A stretch of 64,000 bases of DNA from Arthrobacter sulfonylureivorans. GTDB taxonomy: Bacteria; Actinomycetota; Actinomycetes; Actinomycetales; Micrococcaceae. The notes under the pieces are model-generated. The model did not search any database. It saw only the letters and a list, made by a program, of their open reading frames with translations, and was not told where the DNA came from. Both the position numbers and the translations under genes were made by a program. Numbering within the stretch: position 1 is the stretch's first letter; each line of letters opens with the position of its first letter. The DNA is taken from the NCBI GenBank assembly GCA_004000035.1, contig RJAE01000006.1, forward strand, positions 1 to 64,000, given 5' to 3'. Below are positions 42,295-50,994 of the stretch, piece by piece.

Positions 42295-43068
42295 TCAGGC
42301 CGGAAGCAGTGTCCGGGGCAGCACGGCCTGATCAGCCAGCCATTCCTCCAGCGTTCGGTTGAAGAGTTCAGGACGGTTCATCGGCCATTCGTGCGGGGAC
42401 TTCGGTGCCAGTCCGCCGCGGGCGTTCGGCATCAGCCCGGCCAGCACCGCTGCGGACTCCCGGGCCTGCCGCGGTTCCTTTTCGCCAGCAGCGATGAGTA
42501 CCGGGCATTCGGCTTGGTCGAGGCCCGCGACGTTCGTGCCGACGAAGATCTCCGAGATGATCGCCCGGTATTGCTGCGGGTCCAGCGGCTGGTTCTCCGC
42601 CAGGTATTCAGCCATCTGCTCGGGCCCGAGCCGCAGGTACTTGGCCGAGGCCCGCCATAGGACGCGGTTCTTGGTCAGGCCCGCGAGGGCAAGCTGGGCC
42701 TTCAGCATCCACCGCGGCACAGGGAGCACGAGGACCCCGGTCAGCAAGGCGGTCCGCATCAGCTCCGGGCGTTGTGCCAGCAACCGCAGCCCAACGTCAC
42801 CGCCCATCGACAGTCCGACCAGGTGGACCGGCTGGTCCGTGACGGATTCGATCAGTTCGGCGACCAGTTTGGCGGTCGTGTCCAGGTTCTGCCAGCCGAT
42901 GCCGCTGCTGGCGCCATGGCCCGGCAGGTCCGCGGCAAGGCAGCGGTGGGACTTGGAGAAGTGCTTCATTTGCTGGTGCCAGGTGATACCCGGCCAGCCC
43001 GCACCATGCAGGAAGAGGATGGTTTCGGCGGACTCGGGTCCGGAGGCTTCGAAGGCAAGACGCGGCAT
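42295..43068 (-). CDS. Alpha/beta-fold hydrolase
   Basis: 257-residue soluble alpha/beta-hydrolase. Oxyanion region ILFLHGAGWPGITWHQQM; nucleophile elbow VHLVGLSMGGDVGLRLLAQRPE with Ser in GLSMGG; probable catalytic His in GGLAPKSPHEWPMNRPELF; acid in the VLIAAGEKEPRQA region. Substrate unknown. ATG 43068 lacks a strong ribosome site. Stands apart from its neighbours. Confidence 0.88.
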   Translation of the reverse strand: MPRLAFEASGPESAETILFLHGAGWPGITWHQQMKHFSKSHRCLAADLPGHGASSGIGWQNLDTTAKLVAELIESVTDQPVHLVGLSMGGDVGLRLLAQRPELMRTALLTGVLVLPVPRWMLKAQLALAGLTKNRVLWRASAKYLRLGPEQMAEYLAENQPLDPQQYRAIISEIFVGTNVAGLDQAECPVLIAAGEKEPRQARESAAVLAGLMPNARGGLAPKSPHEWPMNRPELFNRTLEEWLADQAVLPRTLLPA

Positions 43069-43173
43069 CAGCCCACTCTAGCGGCGGGGGAATCGCCGCC
43101 GGGAAGACCGGATGAACAAAAGGTGAACTGCCGCATGAAGTTCATCTGGGCGCTAACCGGCGGGACGCCGTGC

Positions 43174-43944
43174 CTACAAGGACAACTTTTCCCCCGGCGT
43201 AGGGATCCGCAGCCGGTCCTGAAGGCCGGCAGCGGCGAATGCACTGCGCAACTCCTCGTGGCCTTCGCTGTAGTGACTCCACCCCTCGGCATGGACCGGC
43301 ACGACGACGGCCGCGTCCAGCGCGCGAGCAGCTGCCGCTGCGTCTTGGGCGGTCAGCGTCAAGGCGGCGTTGTCTAAGGCGCCCACCCGGGCAGCGCCGG
43401 CGAAGAGCACCGCCAAGCCAATAGGTGCGAACCGTTCGGCGACGGCGCTGACCACGTCCAGCGAAGCGTTGTCTCCACTCACATAAACGGTGGGCAGATC
43501 GGATGCCGTAAGAACGAATCCGGTCACGATACCGACCACCGGTTCGCACCCGTCGGGTCCGTGCTGCGCCGGGACGGAGGTAACGGTGACCGTCGCCCGG
43601 TCGGCAGCCTCAAGCACTGATCGCTCCCACGGAGCCATGCCGGAGACGCCCGTCATCCGTCCCGCTGCCTCCAGGGTTCCGAACACCCTTGCGCCGCCGG
43701 ATTCCACCAAGCGCCGGCCGGACGAATCCAAGTTGTCGACATGCTGGTCATGCGAGAGCAGGATCACGTCCACCGCCGGCAGGTCGTCGACCCGGATGGC
43801 CGGCCTTATGGTCTTCACCAAGGTTCCGCTCGGCGCCTGGAACTCGCCCGGTTCATCAAAGGTGGGGTCGGTGAGGAAGGTCCAGCCGCCGTACTCCAGC
43901 AAGGCCGTCGGGCCCCCAACATGGGTTAATGCGGTTTCGCTCAT
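43174..43944 (-). CDS. MBL-fold metallo-hydrolase
   Basis: 256-residue metallo-beta-lactamase-fold protein related to the UlaG/YtnP-type group. Segments: THVGGPTALLEYGGWTFLTDPTFDEPGEF, VILLSHDQHVDNLD (HxxxxD-type metal motif, weaker than the canonical HxHxDH), VPAQHGPDG, VYVSGDNASLDVV and VVPVHAEGWSHYSEG (last metal His). Substrate unknown. Start set at 43944 (MSETALTHVGG); the frame to 44097 carries no domain. Confidence 0.85.
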   Translation of the reverse strand: MSETALTHVGGPTALLEYGGWTFLTDPTFDEPGEFQAPSGTLVKTIRPAIRVDDLPAVDVILLSHDQHVDNLDSSGRRLVESGGARVFGTLEAAGRMTGVSGMAPWERSVLEAADRATVTVTSVPAQHGPDGCEPVVGIVTGFVLTASDLPTVYVSGDNASLDVVSAVAERFAPIGLAVLFAGAARVGALDNAALTLTAQDAAAAARALDAAVVVPVHAEGWSHYSEGHEELRSAFAAAGLQDRLRIPTPGEKLSL

Positions 43945-44147
43945 GTGCCTATGTTCCCGCACTAAGCCTGTTGTGGACAGTGGTGGCTCCGACGAACTAT
44001 CCCACCGTGCGGACATCGGCAAAGCCTTCGGAGCCGCCATGCGACGCTGCGTAGGCATCTGTCCGCGGATGGTGCCTGACAGACCCAGCAGGGACAATCG
44101 GAGCCAAGGACGGCGACTATCCCGCCCTCAATATCGGGAGGTAAGCC

Positions 44148-44357
44148 ATGAGAACATTCGGGCAGCTAATCCTGGCCCTCGCCGCCGGCTGTGCGCTGGC
44201 AGCGATCTGGATCGCCGAGTTCCGCTGGCAGTGGGCGTTCACGGCCCTGTTGGTGTTCTTCATCGGCAGGGCACTGGCAAAACGGCCGGAGCGAGAAAAG
44301 CGGCTCAGATACACCCGGGCGAACATCGACGCGGTAAACCGGCTCCTCAAGGACTAA
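44148..44357 (+). CDS. Small membrane protein
   Basis: 69-residue protein with two hydrophobic helices (FGQLILALAAGCALAAIWIAEF and WAFTALLVFFIGRALA) and a strongly basic C-terminus (KRPEREKRLRYTRANIDAVNRLLKD), so probably an inner-membrane protein with a cytoplasmic tail. GGGAGGTAAGCC gives a strong ribosome site. No family recognised. A bidirectional terminator follows. Confidence 0.72.
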   Translation: MRTFGQLILALAAGCALAAIWIAEFRWQWAFTALLVFFIGRALAKRPEREKRLRYTRANIDAVNRLLKD

Positions 44358-44396
44358 GAGCGTCCACGCGACACCGGAGGTCTCCCCCACGAACGA

Positions 44397-44431
44397 AAGA
44401 ACCCCGAAACTCGGTAAGTTCCGGGGTTCTT
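44397..44431. terminator. Bidirectional terminator between small gene and tRNA-Phe
   Basis: Inverted repeat AAGAACCCCG / CGGGGTTCTT with T-rich flanks on both strands (TTCTTCATTTAGTTTT on plus). It ends the small membrane protein gene and, on minus, the tRNA operon. Confidence 0.85.
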
Positions 44432-44444
44432 CATTTAGTTTTGC

Positions 44445-44520
44445 TGGTGGCTCCGACCGGCGTCGATCCGGTGACCTTTCGATTTTCAGTCGAACGCTCT
44501 ACCAACTGAGCTACAGAGCC
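44445..44520 (-). tRNA. tRNA-Phe (GAA)
   Basis: Minus-strand cloverleaf: acceptor 5' GGCTCTG, D-arm TAGCTCAGTTGGTAGAGC, anticodon loop CTGAAAA with anticodon GAA, T-arm CCGGATCGACGCCGG and 3' CGGAGCCACCA. CCA is encoded (44447-44445). Last gene of the Glu-Asp-Phe operon. Confidence 0.97.
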
Positions 44521-44577
44521 TGGCAACATCTCTCGATGATCACCGATGGCGTTCCGAAATCGCTCCGGAAACCAAAG

Positions 44578-44651
44578 CGACCCTGACGGGACTTGAACCC
44601 GCGACCTCCGCCGTGACAGGGCGGCGCGCTAACCAACTGCGCTACAGGGCC
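44578..44651 (-). tRNA. tRNA-Asp (GTC)
   Basis: Minus-strand cloverleaf of 74 bases: acceptor 5' GGCCCTG, D-arm TAGCGCAGTTGGTTAGCGC, anticodon loop CTGTCAC with anticodon GTC, T-loop GGTTCAAGTCC and 3' CAGGGTCG. CCA is not encoded. Middle gene of the operon. Confidence 0.97.
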
Positions 44652-44735
44652 TTGCATTTTTTACGAGACTCAATCCTACCAGCCTTTTGAAGCGGTTCTG
44701 ACCACTTCAGCGGCTGCCATTCATGACGCCTCGCG

Positions 44736-44808
44736 TACCCCCAACGGGATTCGAACCCGTGCCGCCGCCGTGAAAGGGCGGTGTCCTAGGCCGCTAGACG
44801 ATGGGGGC
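44736..44808 (-). tRNA. tRNA-Glu (TTC)
   Basis: Minus-strand cloverleaf of 73 bases: acceptor 5' GCCCCCA, D-arm TCGTCTAGCGGCCTAGGA, anticodon loop CTTTCAC with anticodon TTC, T-loop GGTTCGAATCCC and 3' TGGGGGTA. CCA is not encoded. First gene of the operon. Confidence 0.97.
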
Positions 44809-44851
44809 CAGGACCACTTGGGATTCGTTTTCCCCGCTGTGGACCTATAAA

Positions 44852-44880
44852 ACTATAGGGCCTGCTTCGGGAAAAACCAA
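44852..44880 (-). promoter_or_regulatory. Promoter of the tRNA Glu-Asp-Phe operon
   Basis: On the minus strand, -35 TTGGTT (44880-44875), 17-bp spacer and -10 TATAGT (44857-44852), about 45 bp upstream of tRNA-Glu. The -10 region sits in a CTATA-aaac-TATAG palindrome (44845-44858). Confidence 0.8.
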
Positions 44881-44954
44881 AACCGGCCATCCGGCCCTGC
44901 ACGGAGCGCACCTGCCCGCCCTTCCGAAGCTCCCCCGCAGGTAAAGTCGATGGC

Positions 44955-45326
44955 ATGCCGATGGAGATGTCCCTGCCGGAATTCGAGGACGCGGTCAACG
45001 ACGCGATCGACCAGATTCCGGAAGACATCATGCGCGAAATGAGCAACGTCGGCATCTTCGTCGAAGAGGAATACGTTCCCAGGCCGTGGGAGGACCCGGG
45101 CACGGAACTGCTGGGCATCTACGAAGGCACGCCGCTCACCGAGAGGGATCACTGGTGGGGCGCCGGGTCCATGCCCGACCGGATTGTGGTCTTCCGAGGG
45201 CCGACCCTGCGGATGTGCTCCTCCCGGGAGGAAATAGTCCACGAGATCCTGGTGACGGTGATCCACGAGGTCGCCCACCATTTCGGCATCGACGACGACC
45301 GCCTACACGAGTTGGGCTGGGGCTAA
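44955..45326 (+). CDS. Metallopeptidase family protein (zincin, DUF1025-like)
   Basis: 123-residue minimal zincin. The zinc motif is VIHEVAHHFGIDDDRLHELGWG: HExxH with a downstream acidic Asp/Glu, typical of the PF06262/DUF1025 metallopeptidase family. Its N-terminus (MSLPEFEDAVNDAIDQIPEDIMREMSNVGIFVEEE) is also characteristic. No signal peptide, so likely cytoplasmic; substrate unknown. ATG 44955, with an in-frame ATG two codons later as alternative. Confidence 0.92.
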   Translation: MPMEMSLPEFEDAVNDAIDQIPEDIMREMSNVGIFVEEEYVPRPWEDPGTELLGIYEGTPLTERDHWWGAGSMPDRIVVFRGPTLRMCSSREEIVHEILVTVIHEVAHHFGIDDDRLHELGWG

Positions 45327-45820
45327 CCCAACTCTCGGCCTCGCCGCCACCGGCATCCGCCAACAACTCCTATCGGCGTGGCTACGAATACCCACTGCCG
45401 GCGCGAACGGGTACATCAACCCGTCCGGCACGAGTACTTGGATGCCGTTCCCCGGCGCCACATTGGCCTGGCCTTGGCCAGCGAACCGGCGCAGCTGCGG
45501 CGTGCTGGCCGCTTTCACCGCGCATCTGCACGGGTTACCACCTCCTTCCGCCGCCAATGTGGCTCGGGCTGCAGGGCCAGCTTGACGGCGACACGCCGCT
45601 CCCCCTCAAAACCGGCGAAATGACACTGATGTTGTTTATGTTACTCATGAGGTAAATGTTGCTTAAGTGACCAAAGGTGCATATTCTCAACGTGCTGTGT
45701 GAATGCAGTTCGGTCTAGTTGGGGTGCCACCCGTTCGCACATTGACCGCTCTCGGCCCCAAGGCCGGCCGTCCCGAAAGGGCGCGTACATTCACTGCGCT
45801 CGTATTAAGGACCCGTTCGG
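45327..45820. other. 494-bp gene-free stretch upstream of the NlpC/P60 gene
   Basis: No credible gene: the open frames here are short, lack ribosome sites and overlap each other. The right part (45625-45670) turns AT-rich and contains a direct repeat and palindrome described separately; it likely holds the promoter region of the peptidoglycan hydrolase gene. Confidence 0.6.
45634..45662. promoter_or_regulatory. Direct repeat/palindrome upstream of NlpC/P60 gene
   Basis: GTTTATGTTAC (45634-45644) and GTAAATGTTGC (45652-45662) match at 9 of 11 positions with an 18-bp period, and the centre TTACTCATGAGGTAA (45641-45655) is nearly palindromic. It lies about 160 bp before the gene in an AT-rich stretch. 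A response-regulator or other operator is plausible; none is proven. Confidence 0.5.
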
Positions 45821-47383
45821 ATGAGGCTGCTTCCCTCGGGGCGTCCTGCCCCGCATCGATCGACGACGCCGATGCGCGCCGTCGCGCTCTTCTCGGCTAC
45901 CGCCCTGCTCGTCTGCGTTCCGGCCCTGGCGCCGGCCGTCGCCGCTCCAGCCGGACAGTTGCCGCAGGTGACTTCGGTACGGATCACCCTGCCGGCCGCG
46001 CCGAGCCTCCCTTCCAACGACGAGATCGACGACGCCAGGGGCGATGCAGCCGCCACCCAGGCGCTGGTAGACCGGATCGAAGAACAGCTGAAGGTGGCCT
46101 CGGGGCACCTGACCAACGCCCAGTTCGATTCGATGCGTTCGCAGAACACCTACAGCGAGTCGCTGCTGAAGCAGCAAGAGCGGACCGCAGAGCTCGATGA
46201 CGCCAAGGCCAAGGCGTCGCAGGCCGCCGAATACTTCGAGTCGGTCAAGAATCAGGTGGGCCAGCTGGCCGGCGAGCTGTACCGGAACGGCGGCGTTAAC
46301 CCCGCTTTGAGCGCACTGCTGGACAGCAAGGACACCAGCGATGTGCTGTACAAGGCCTCCACTCTGGATGCGCTGACCGCTAACCGCTCACAGACCCTCA
46401 CCGAATCCCAGCAGGCCGCCCAGCTGTGGGCCGCCTGGGAGCTTTATGTCGCGCAGGCCGATGAGGCCGCCAAGGACGCCGCGGTGGCAGCGGAAGCCGC
46501 CGAGACTGATGCCAAAGCCGCCAGCGCAGCCCAGGAACAGCTCGTGATCCGCTACGAGGAACAGCGCCAGTCGCTCCTGGTGCATCTCGCCGAACTCAGA
46601 GGGACCAGCACCAGCGAAGAAGACGACCGCATCGCCGCCTTGGAGAAGGCCGAGCAGGACCGCCAGCTCCAGGCTTTAGTTGAGCAGTCAGCGCGAGAGG
46701 CGGCAGCCGCCCAGCGTCCGTCCAGCAGCAGCTCGAGCGAACAAGGGTCCACGGTGGCGCCGGCCAGCGACGACATCACGCCGTCCAGGCCTACGCAACC
46801 GTCAACTCCGCCGGCGTCGACGTCCACGCCGGCCCCCTCGACGCCGCGTCCCTCCACCCCCAAGCCCTCGACGCCGGCTCCCACCAAGCCCGCCACCCCG
46901 CCCTCAAGGCCGACCCCGCCGCCTGCTAAACCCAAGCCCCAACCCGAGCCGGAGCCGGAGGTGGTCACACCTCCGCCGGTTGTTGGAGCGCCGTCGGTCA
47001 ACGGCGGCATCGCCGGCGCCGCCATCGACTTCGCGATGGCAAAGCAAGCGAACAAGAAGTCCTTCTACGACTGGGGTGGCAACGGTCCGCTGGGTTACGA
47101 CTGTTCCGGCCTGACACAGCAGGCATTTAGCAGCGCGGGCCGGTGGCTCCCCCGGACTGCACAGGCCCAGCTCGACCAGGCACCCTACAAGGTTCCGCTT
47201 TCTCAGTTGCAGCCCGGCGACTTGGTGTTCTGGGGAGAACCCAATGCCATCTGGCACGTGGCGGTCTACATCGGCAATTGGCAGGTGGTCCATGCGCTGA
47301 ATCCGGATGTCGGCTTGGTCGTGACGAACATCAGTCACATGTACGGAAAGCTGCACACCTCGGGGGCGCGCTGGGCCGTCTAG
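45821..47383 (+). CDS. Secreted NlpC/P60 peptidoglycan endopeptidase
   Basis: 520-residue secreted cell-wall hydrolase (C40). Signal peptide to about residue 42 (FSATALLVCVPALAPAVAAPA); residues 60-300 form a long Ala/Glu/Gln-rich coiled coil; 300-390 is a Pro/Ser/Thr-rich linker; 395-520 is the NlpC/P60 domain with catalytic Cys in GYDCSGLTQQAF, His in NAIWHVAVYIGNW and third polar residue near VVHALN. This coiled-coil plus NlpC layout is that of RipA-like septal endopeptidases cleaving the stem peptide. TTAAGGA precedes ATG 45821. Confidence 0.93.
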   Translation: MRLLPSGRPAPHRSTTPMRAVALFSATALLVCVPALAPAVAAPAGQLPQVTSVRITLPAAPSLPSNDEIDDARGDAAATQALVDRIEEQLKVASGHLTNAQFDSMRSQNTYSESLLKQQERTAELDDAKAKASQAAEYFESVKNQVGQLAGELYRNGGVNPALSALLDSKDTSDVLYKASTLDALTANRSQTLTESQQAAQLWAAWELYVAQADEAAKDAAVAAEAAETDAKAASAAQEQLVIRYEEQRQSLLVHLAELRGTSTSEEDDRIAALEKAEQDRQLQALVEQSAREAAAAQRPSSSSSSEQGSTVAPASDDITPSRPTQPSTPPASTSTPAPSTPRPSTPKPSTPAPTKPATPPSRPTPPPAKPKPQPEPEPEVVTPPPVVGAPSVNGGIAGAAIDFAMAKQANKKSFYDWGGNGPLGYDCSGLTQQAFSSAGRWLPRTAQAQLDQAPYKVPLSQLQPGDLVFWGEPNAIWHVAVYIGNWQVVHALNPDVGLVVTNISHMYGKLHTSGARWAV

Positions 47384-47401
47384 GTCGACAACAGCTTAAT
47401 T

Positions 47402-47440
47402 GGGCCGGGCCCGGAACCTTGTTGGTTCCGGGCCCGGCCC
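47402..47440. terminator. Bidirectional terminator
   Basis: Perfect 17-bp stem GGGCCGGGCCCGGAACC / GGTTCCGGGCCCGGCCC with a 5-base loop and CTTTGAT after it, between the converging NlpC/P60 gene (ends 47383) and the stress-protein gene (ends 47458). Confidence 0.88.
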
Positions 47441-47457
47441 CTTTGATACTGCGGTGG

Positions 47458-48480
47458 TTAGTGTCCCTCGGCGTCGGGGAGGGGACCGAAGTTCCGGCGG
47501 TCGTCCAGCCGTGGATCCTGCCGGTCCGGGACCACCATGACCGGCCCCCTGGCGTGGTGCAGCACGCCCTGGCTGGTGGAACCGAGCAGCATGCCGGCGA
47601 AGCCGCCGCGGCCGCGCGTACCGACCACCAGCAGTTCTGCCGTGCGGGAAGCGTCGATCAGAAGTTCCACCGGCGAGCCGTCCTGCACCTCGCCGATGAC
47701 GTACAGGTTCGGGAAGTGGCTCTTGATCCACGCCACGCCGGCATCGAGCTGCTCGCGGATGTCGGCGTAAAGCGCCTCCCGGTCCAGCGGAGCCGGCACC
47801 CACGCCAGCGAGCCAGTGAATGGCGGCAGCGCGCACACCAGCTTGAGCGGGTAGCCAAGTCGCTCGGCCTGCTCTGCTGCCACCAGGGTGGCATTGCGTG
47901 CCTGCTCCGACCCGTCGACGCCGACGACGACGACCTTCTCGATGTCCTCCGGCCGCACGGCCTGTTCCTTGGACCGTGGGACTTCAATGTCCAGGTCACC
48001 CAGCCGGGGCGCGCAGGCCAGCGGTATGGTCACCGTGGGGCACTCCGCGTGGGCCGGGACGGCGCTGCTGACCGAGCCGAGCAACCTGCCCATGAAGCCG
48101 CCGCGCCCGCGCGTGCCGACCACTATCAGTTCGGCCTGTTCGGAAAGCTCCAGCAGGACGCCGGCAGCATCGCCGGTTTCCACTCTGGAGTCCACGTCGA
48201 GGTTATAGCCGGCGATTTTGGACACTGCCTGCTCCAGCACGGCTTCGGCACCTTCGCGGATCACGGAATCGTCCAGCGTGGCATAGCCGGCATCCATGCT
48301 GGATGCAGCAAAGACCGGAACGGTATAGGCGGTCACGACATGCAGTGGGGTCCGGCGCCGCTGCGCCTCCTCAGCAGCCCAAACCAACGCACAGATGCTC
48401 TGGTCGGAGCCGTCGACTCCGACGACGATGCCGCGTGGAGCGGCACCCTGTCGAGCGTTTCCGGCCGTGCCTTCTGTCAT
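47458..48480 (-). CDS. Universal stress protein, tandem UspA domains
   Basis: 340-residue protein with two UspA domains. Domain 1 begins GIVVGVDGSDQSICALVWAAEEA and ends with the ATP motif VVGTRGRGGFMGRLLGSVSSAVPAHAECPTVTIP; domain 2 begins VVVVGVDGSEQARNATLVAAEQA and ends VVGTRGRGGFAGMLLGSTSQGVLHHARGPVMVVP. Both keep the G2xG9GS nucleotide-binding signature, so it is probably ATP-binding. Start at 48480 is fixed by GAGGGAGGCGGAACGC; the frame to 48612 is not used. Physiological signal unknown. Confidence 0.94.
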   Translation of the reverse strand: MTEGTAGNARQGAAPRGIVVGVDGSDQSICALVWAAEEAQRRRTPLHVVTAYTVPVFAASSMDAGYATLDDSVIREGAEAVLEQAVSKIAGYNLDVDSRVETGDAAGVLLELSEQAELIVVGTRGRGGFMGRLLGSVSSAVPAHAECPTVTIPLACAPRLGDLDIEVPRSKEQAVRPEDIEKVVVVGVDGSEQARNATLVAAEQAERLGYPLKLVCALPPFTGSLAWVPAPLDREALYADIREQLDAGVAWIKSHFPNLYVIGEVQDGSPVELLIDASRTAELLVVGTRGRGGFAGMLLGSTSQGVLHHARGPVMVVPDRQDPRLDDRRNFGPLPDAEGH

Positions 48481-48674
48481 GCGTTCCGCCTCCCTCAACG
48501 TTGCGCTGGCATCCTCGCCAGCTACCCTCAGCTTACTCCGCGGCAAAGGCCTTCTCAGTGGCCGGAAAGTTATGTAGGCTTCCAGGAAATTACTATTGAA
48601 CAACAGTTTCACAATGCCTTGCGGGCGGCCCGTTCGCCGTCCGAGGTTTCCCTACCGTTCAAGGAGTCCGTGCA

Positions 48675-49325
48675 GTGAGTGGCGTTTCCACACCAGCGGT
48701 TCCGACCGAGTACACCACCACGGTGGTCATCGGCTCCGGACTGCCCGGATTGGCGGTGGCCAGTGAACTGAGCCGCCGAGGCGTGTCCTCGATAGTGGTG
48801 GCGGGCCTGCTCTCCCAGCCGTCCGACCCCAGCCGTCGGTCTCCGTTGACAGACTCGTCGGTCCGCGGTGACCGCAATGACCTGGTGCGGTTACTGCAGG
48901 CATATGCGGCCAGCCATGAACTCGACATTCGACGCACCACCTTTGCCTTCGGGGTCAGCCGGACCTCCGCGCAGACTGCGCCCGCATTGCCACTGGATCC
49001 GCACCCCGGAGCGTTGGAGGCACGCACCGCCCGCGTCCCTTCGATCAGCCGGGACAGCAAGCAGCGCTGGGTCATCCGCACCGAGGGCGGGCTGCTGGTG
49101 GCCGATTCGGTTGTCCTGACGGGCTGTGCGCAGAACCAGATCCGGCGCCTGCTCCGCAGCCTGGGCATCGCGGCGGGGGAAAACGCGGTTGCTGTGCTGA
49201 AGGCCATCGGCCTGTATCTGGTGGGCGTTGCAGACCTGCTGGCCCCGAGCACCCGGGAGATCATCCGGCAGGCGAAAGTAACCGGAAACGCCATCGCATC
49301 CTCCGGCCGCACGGCCGTCGCCTGA
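48675..49325 (+). CDS. Short FAD/NAD-binding (Rossmann-type) protein
   Basis: 216-residue protein with an N-terminal dinucleotide-binding motif VVIGSGLPGLAVASELSRRG (GxGxxG followed by a strand and VVAG). A later segment GGLLVADSVVLTGCAQNQIRRLL resembles the second FAD-contact strand of flavoprotein oxidoreductases, but the substrate domain of full-length members is missing; the protein is about half their length. It may be a reduced flavoprotein or a decayed one. GTG 48675, with AAGGAG 8-14 bases upstream. Confidence 0.65.
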   Translation: MSGVSTPAVPTEYTTTVVIGSGLPGLAVASELSRRGVSSIVVAGLLSQPSDPSRRSPLTDSSVRGDRNDLVRLLQAYAASHELDIRRTTFAFGVSRTSAQTAPALPLDPHPGALEARTARVPSISRDSKQRWVIRTEGGLLVADSVVLTGCAQNQIRRLLRSLGIAAGENAVAVLKAIGLYLVGVADLLAPSTREIIRQAKVTGNAIASSGRTAVA

Positions 49326-49430
49326 GGATCGGCAGCCAAGCGCCGCCGTCGTACGCCTCTGCCCGCTGCAGGAGCGTAGAATTCTGGGGAAACTTCCAAC
49401 TATGCCACTCACCTGTGGAGGACATTCCCC

Positions 49431-50900
49431 ATGCCCGCAAAGGCAGCAGTAGCCGACAAGACTTCGGTGCTCGACCGATATTTCGAGATCACCAAGCGCG
49501 GCTCCAACTATTCACGTGAAATCCGCGGCGGCCTGGCCACGTTCTTCGCGATGAGCTACATCGTGGTGCTGAACCCGCTGATCCTGGGCGGCGCCGATTC
49601 AACCGGAGCCATGCTTGGCGCCGAGCGCGTCGCGGCGGTGACGGCCCTGGTGGCCGGCGTGCTGACGATTGCGATGGGCGCGTGGGCCAAGTACCCGTTC
49701 GCCCTGGCGACCGGCCTGGGCGTCAACGCCTTCGTCGCCATCACGGTTGCGACCAACCCGGGCTTGACCTGGCCTGACGTCATGGGCCTGGTGGTGCTCT
49801 CCGGCATCACCATGCTGATCCTGGTGCTCACCGGGTTCCGGACGGCGGTTTTCAACGCCGTGCCGCAAAGCCTCAAGACCGCCATTGTGGTGGGCATCGG
49901 CATGTTCATCGCCCTGATCGGCCTGGTCAACGCTGGCTTCATCCGCCGCATTCCGGACGCGGCGGGCACCACTGTTCCGGTGGGCCTCGGGTTCGACGGC
50001 GTGCTGCTGGGCTGGCCAACCCTGGTCTTCATTTTCGGCCTGATCCTGACCATCGCCCTGGTGGTGCGCAAGGTCAAGGGCGGCATCCTGATCGGCGTGC
50101 TGTCCGCCACTGTGCTCGCGGTGATCATCGAGGCCGTGGCCAACGTCGGCCCTTCGGTGGGCCCCGACGGCTTCAACCCGCAGGGCTGGTCCCTGGTGGT
50201 GCCCGAACTGCCGAACGGCAGCTGGGTGGGGCTGCCCGACCTGAGCCTGGTCGGCCAGGTCAGCGTTTTCGGCTCCTTCGGCACGCTGGGCTTCACGGCC
50301 GCCTCCCTGCTGGCCTTTGCGATCCTGCTGAGCATCTTCTTCGACGCCATGGGCACCATGGTGGGCCTGGCCAATGAGGCAGGCCTGACCGACAAGCAGG
50401 GCAACATTCCGCACGTGGACCGGGTGCTGATCGTCGACGCCGTGGGTGCCGTTGCCGGCGGCGCTGCATCGGTCTCGTCCAACCAGATCTACGTGGAATC
50501 CGGCGCAGGCATCGGCGAAGGTGCGCGCACCGGCCTGGCCAACGTCGTCACCGGGCTGCTGTTCCTGCTGGCCATGTTCTTCACGCCGCTGATTTCGCTG
50601 GTGCCGTTCGAGGCAGTGGCGCCGGCGCTCGTCGTCGTCGGTTTCATGATGGTGTCCCAGGTGGGCAAGATCGATTGGGCCGACTGGGGCGTGGCCATCC
50701 CGGCCTTCCTGACCTTCACCCTGATGCCGTTCACGTATTCCATTGCCAACGGCCTGGGCGCGGGCTTCATCGCCTACGTGCTGGTGCGCACGTTCCAGGG
50801 CCGGGCCCGGGAGATCCACCCGCTGATGTGGGTAGTTGCCGCCGCCTTTGTGCTCTTCTTCGGCATAGGACCGGTCGAGCAGCTCATCGGCTTCCGCTGA
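49431..50900 (+). CDS. NCS2 family purine permease (AzgA-like)
   Basis: 489-residue membrane transporter of the NCS2/AzgA group, importing hypoxanthine, guanine or adenine with protons. N-terminal YFEITKRGSNYSREIRGGLATFFAMSYIVVLNP is diagnostic for AzgA-like proteins, as are FALATGLGVNAFVA, LSIFFDAMGTMVGLANEAGL and VSSNQIYVESGAGIGEGARTGLANVVTGLLF (the TTYIE/ESxxG region). About 12-14 hydrophobic segments. GGAGGACATTCCCC precedes ATG 49431. A terminator follows. Confidence 0.95.
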   Translation: MPAKAAVADKTSVLDRYFEITKRGSNYSREIRGGLATFFAMSYIVVLNPLILGGADSTGAMLGAERVAAVTALVAGVLTIAMGAWAKYPFALATGLGVNAFVAITVATNPGLTWPDVMGLVVLSGITMLILVLTGFRTAVFNAVPQSLKTAIVVGIGMFIALIGLVNAGFIRRIPDAAGTTVPVGLGFDGVLLGWPTLVFIFGLILTIALVVRKVKGGILIGVLSATVLAVIIEAVANVGPSVGPDGFNPQGWSLVVPELPNGSWVGLPDLSLVGQVSVFGSFGTLGFTAASLLAFAILLSIFFDAMGTMVGLANEAGLTDKQGNIPHVDRVLIVDAVGAVAGGAASVSSNQIYVESGAGIGEGARTGLANVVTGLLFLLAMFFTPLISLVPFEAVAPALVVVGFMMVSQVGKIDWADWGVAIPAFLTFTLMPFTYSIANGLGAGFIAYVLVRTFQGRAREIHPLMWVVAAAFVLFFGIGPVEQLIGFR

Positions 50901-50924
50901 GCAACCGGCTCCCCCTGAACAATG

Positions 50925-50967
50925 AAGGGACCGGTGCCGCCCGCAACGGGTGGCGCCGGTCCCTTTT
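50925..50967. terminator. Terminator between purine permease and MFS gene
   Basis: Inverted repeat AAGGGACCGG-t-GCC-g-CCC / GGG-t-GGC-g-CCGGTCCCTTTT with a short loop and a TTTTGCTT tail on plus, between the converging genes ending at 50900 and 50995. Confidence 0.88.
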
Positions 50968-50994
50968 GCTTGCCCTGGTCGGGCCTGGGTCTGC

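Noticed and set aside
45600-45820. ydaO-type c-di-AMP riboswitch before the NlpC/P60 gene
   Set aside because: Such riboswitches control similar genes in Actinobacteria, but its conserved core was not recognisable here.
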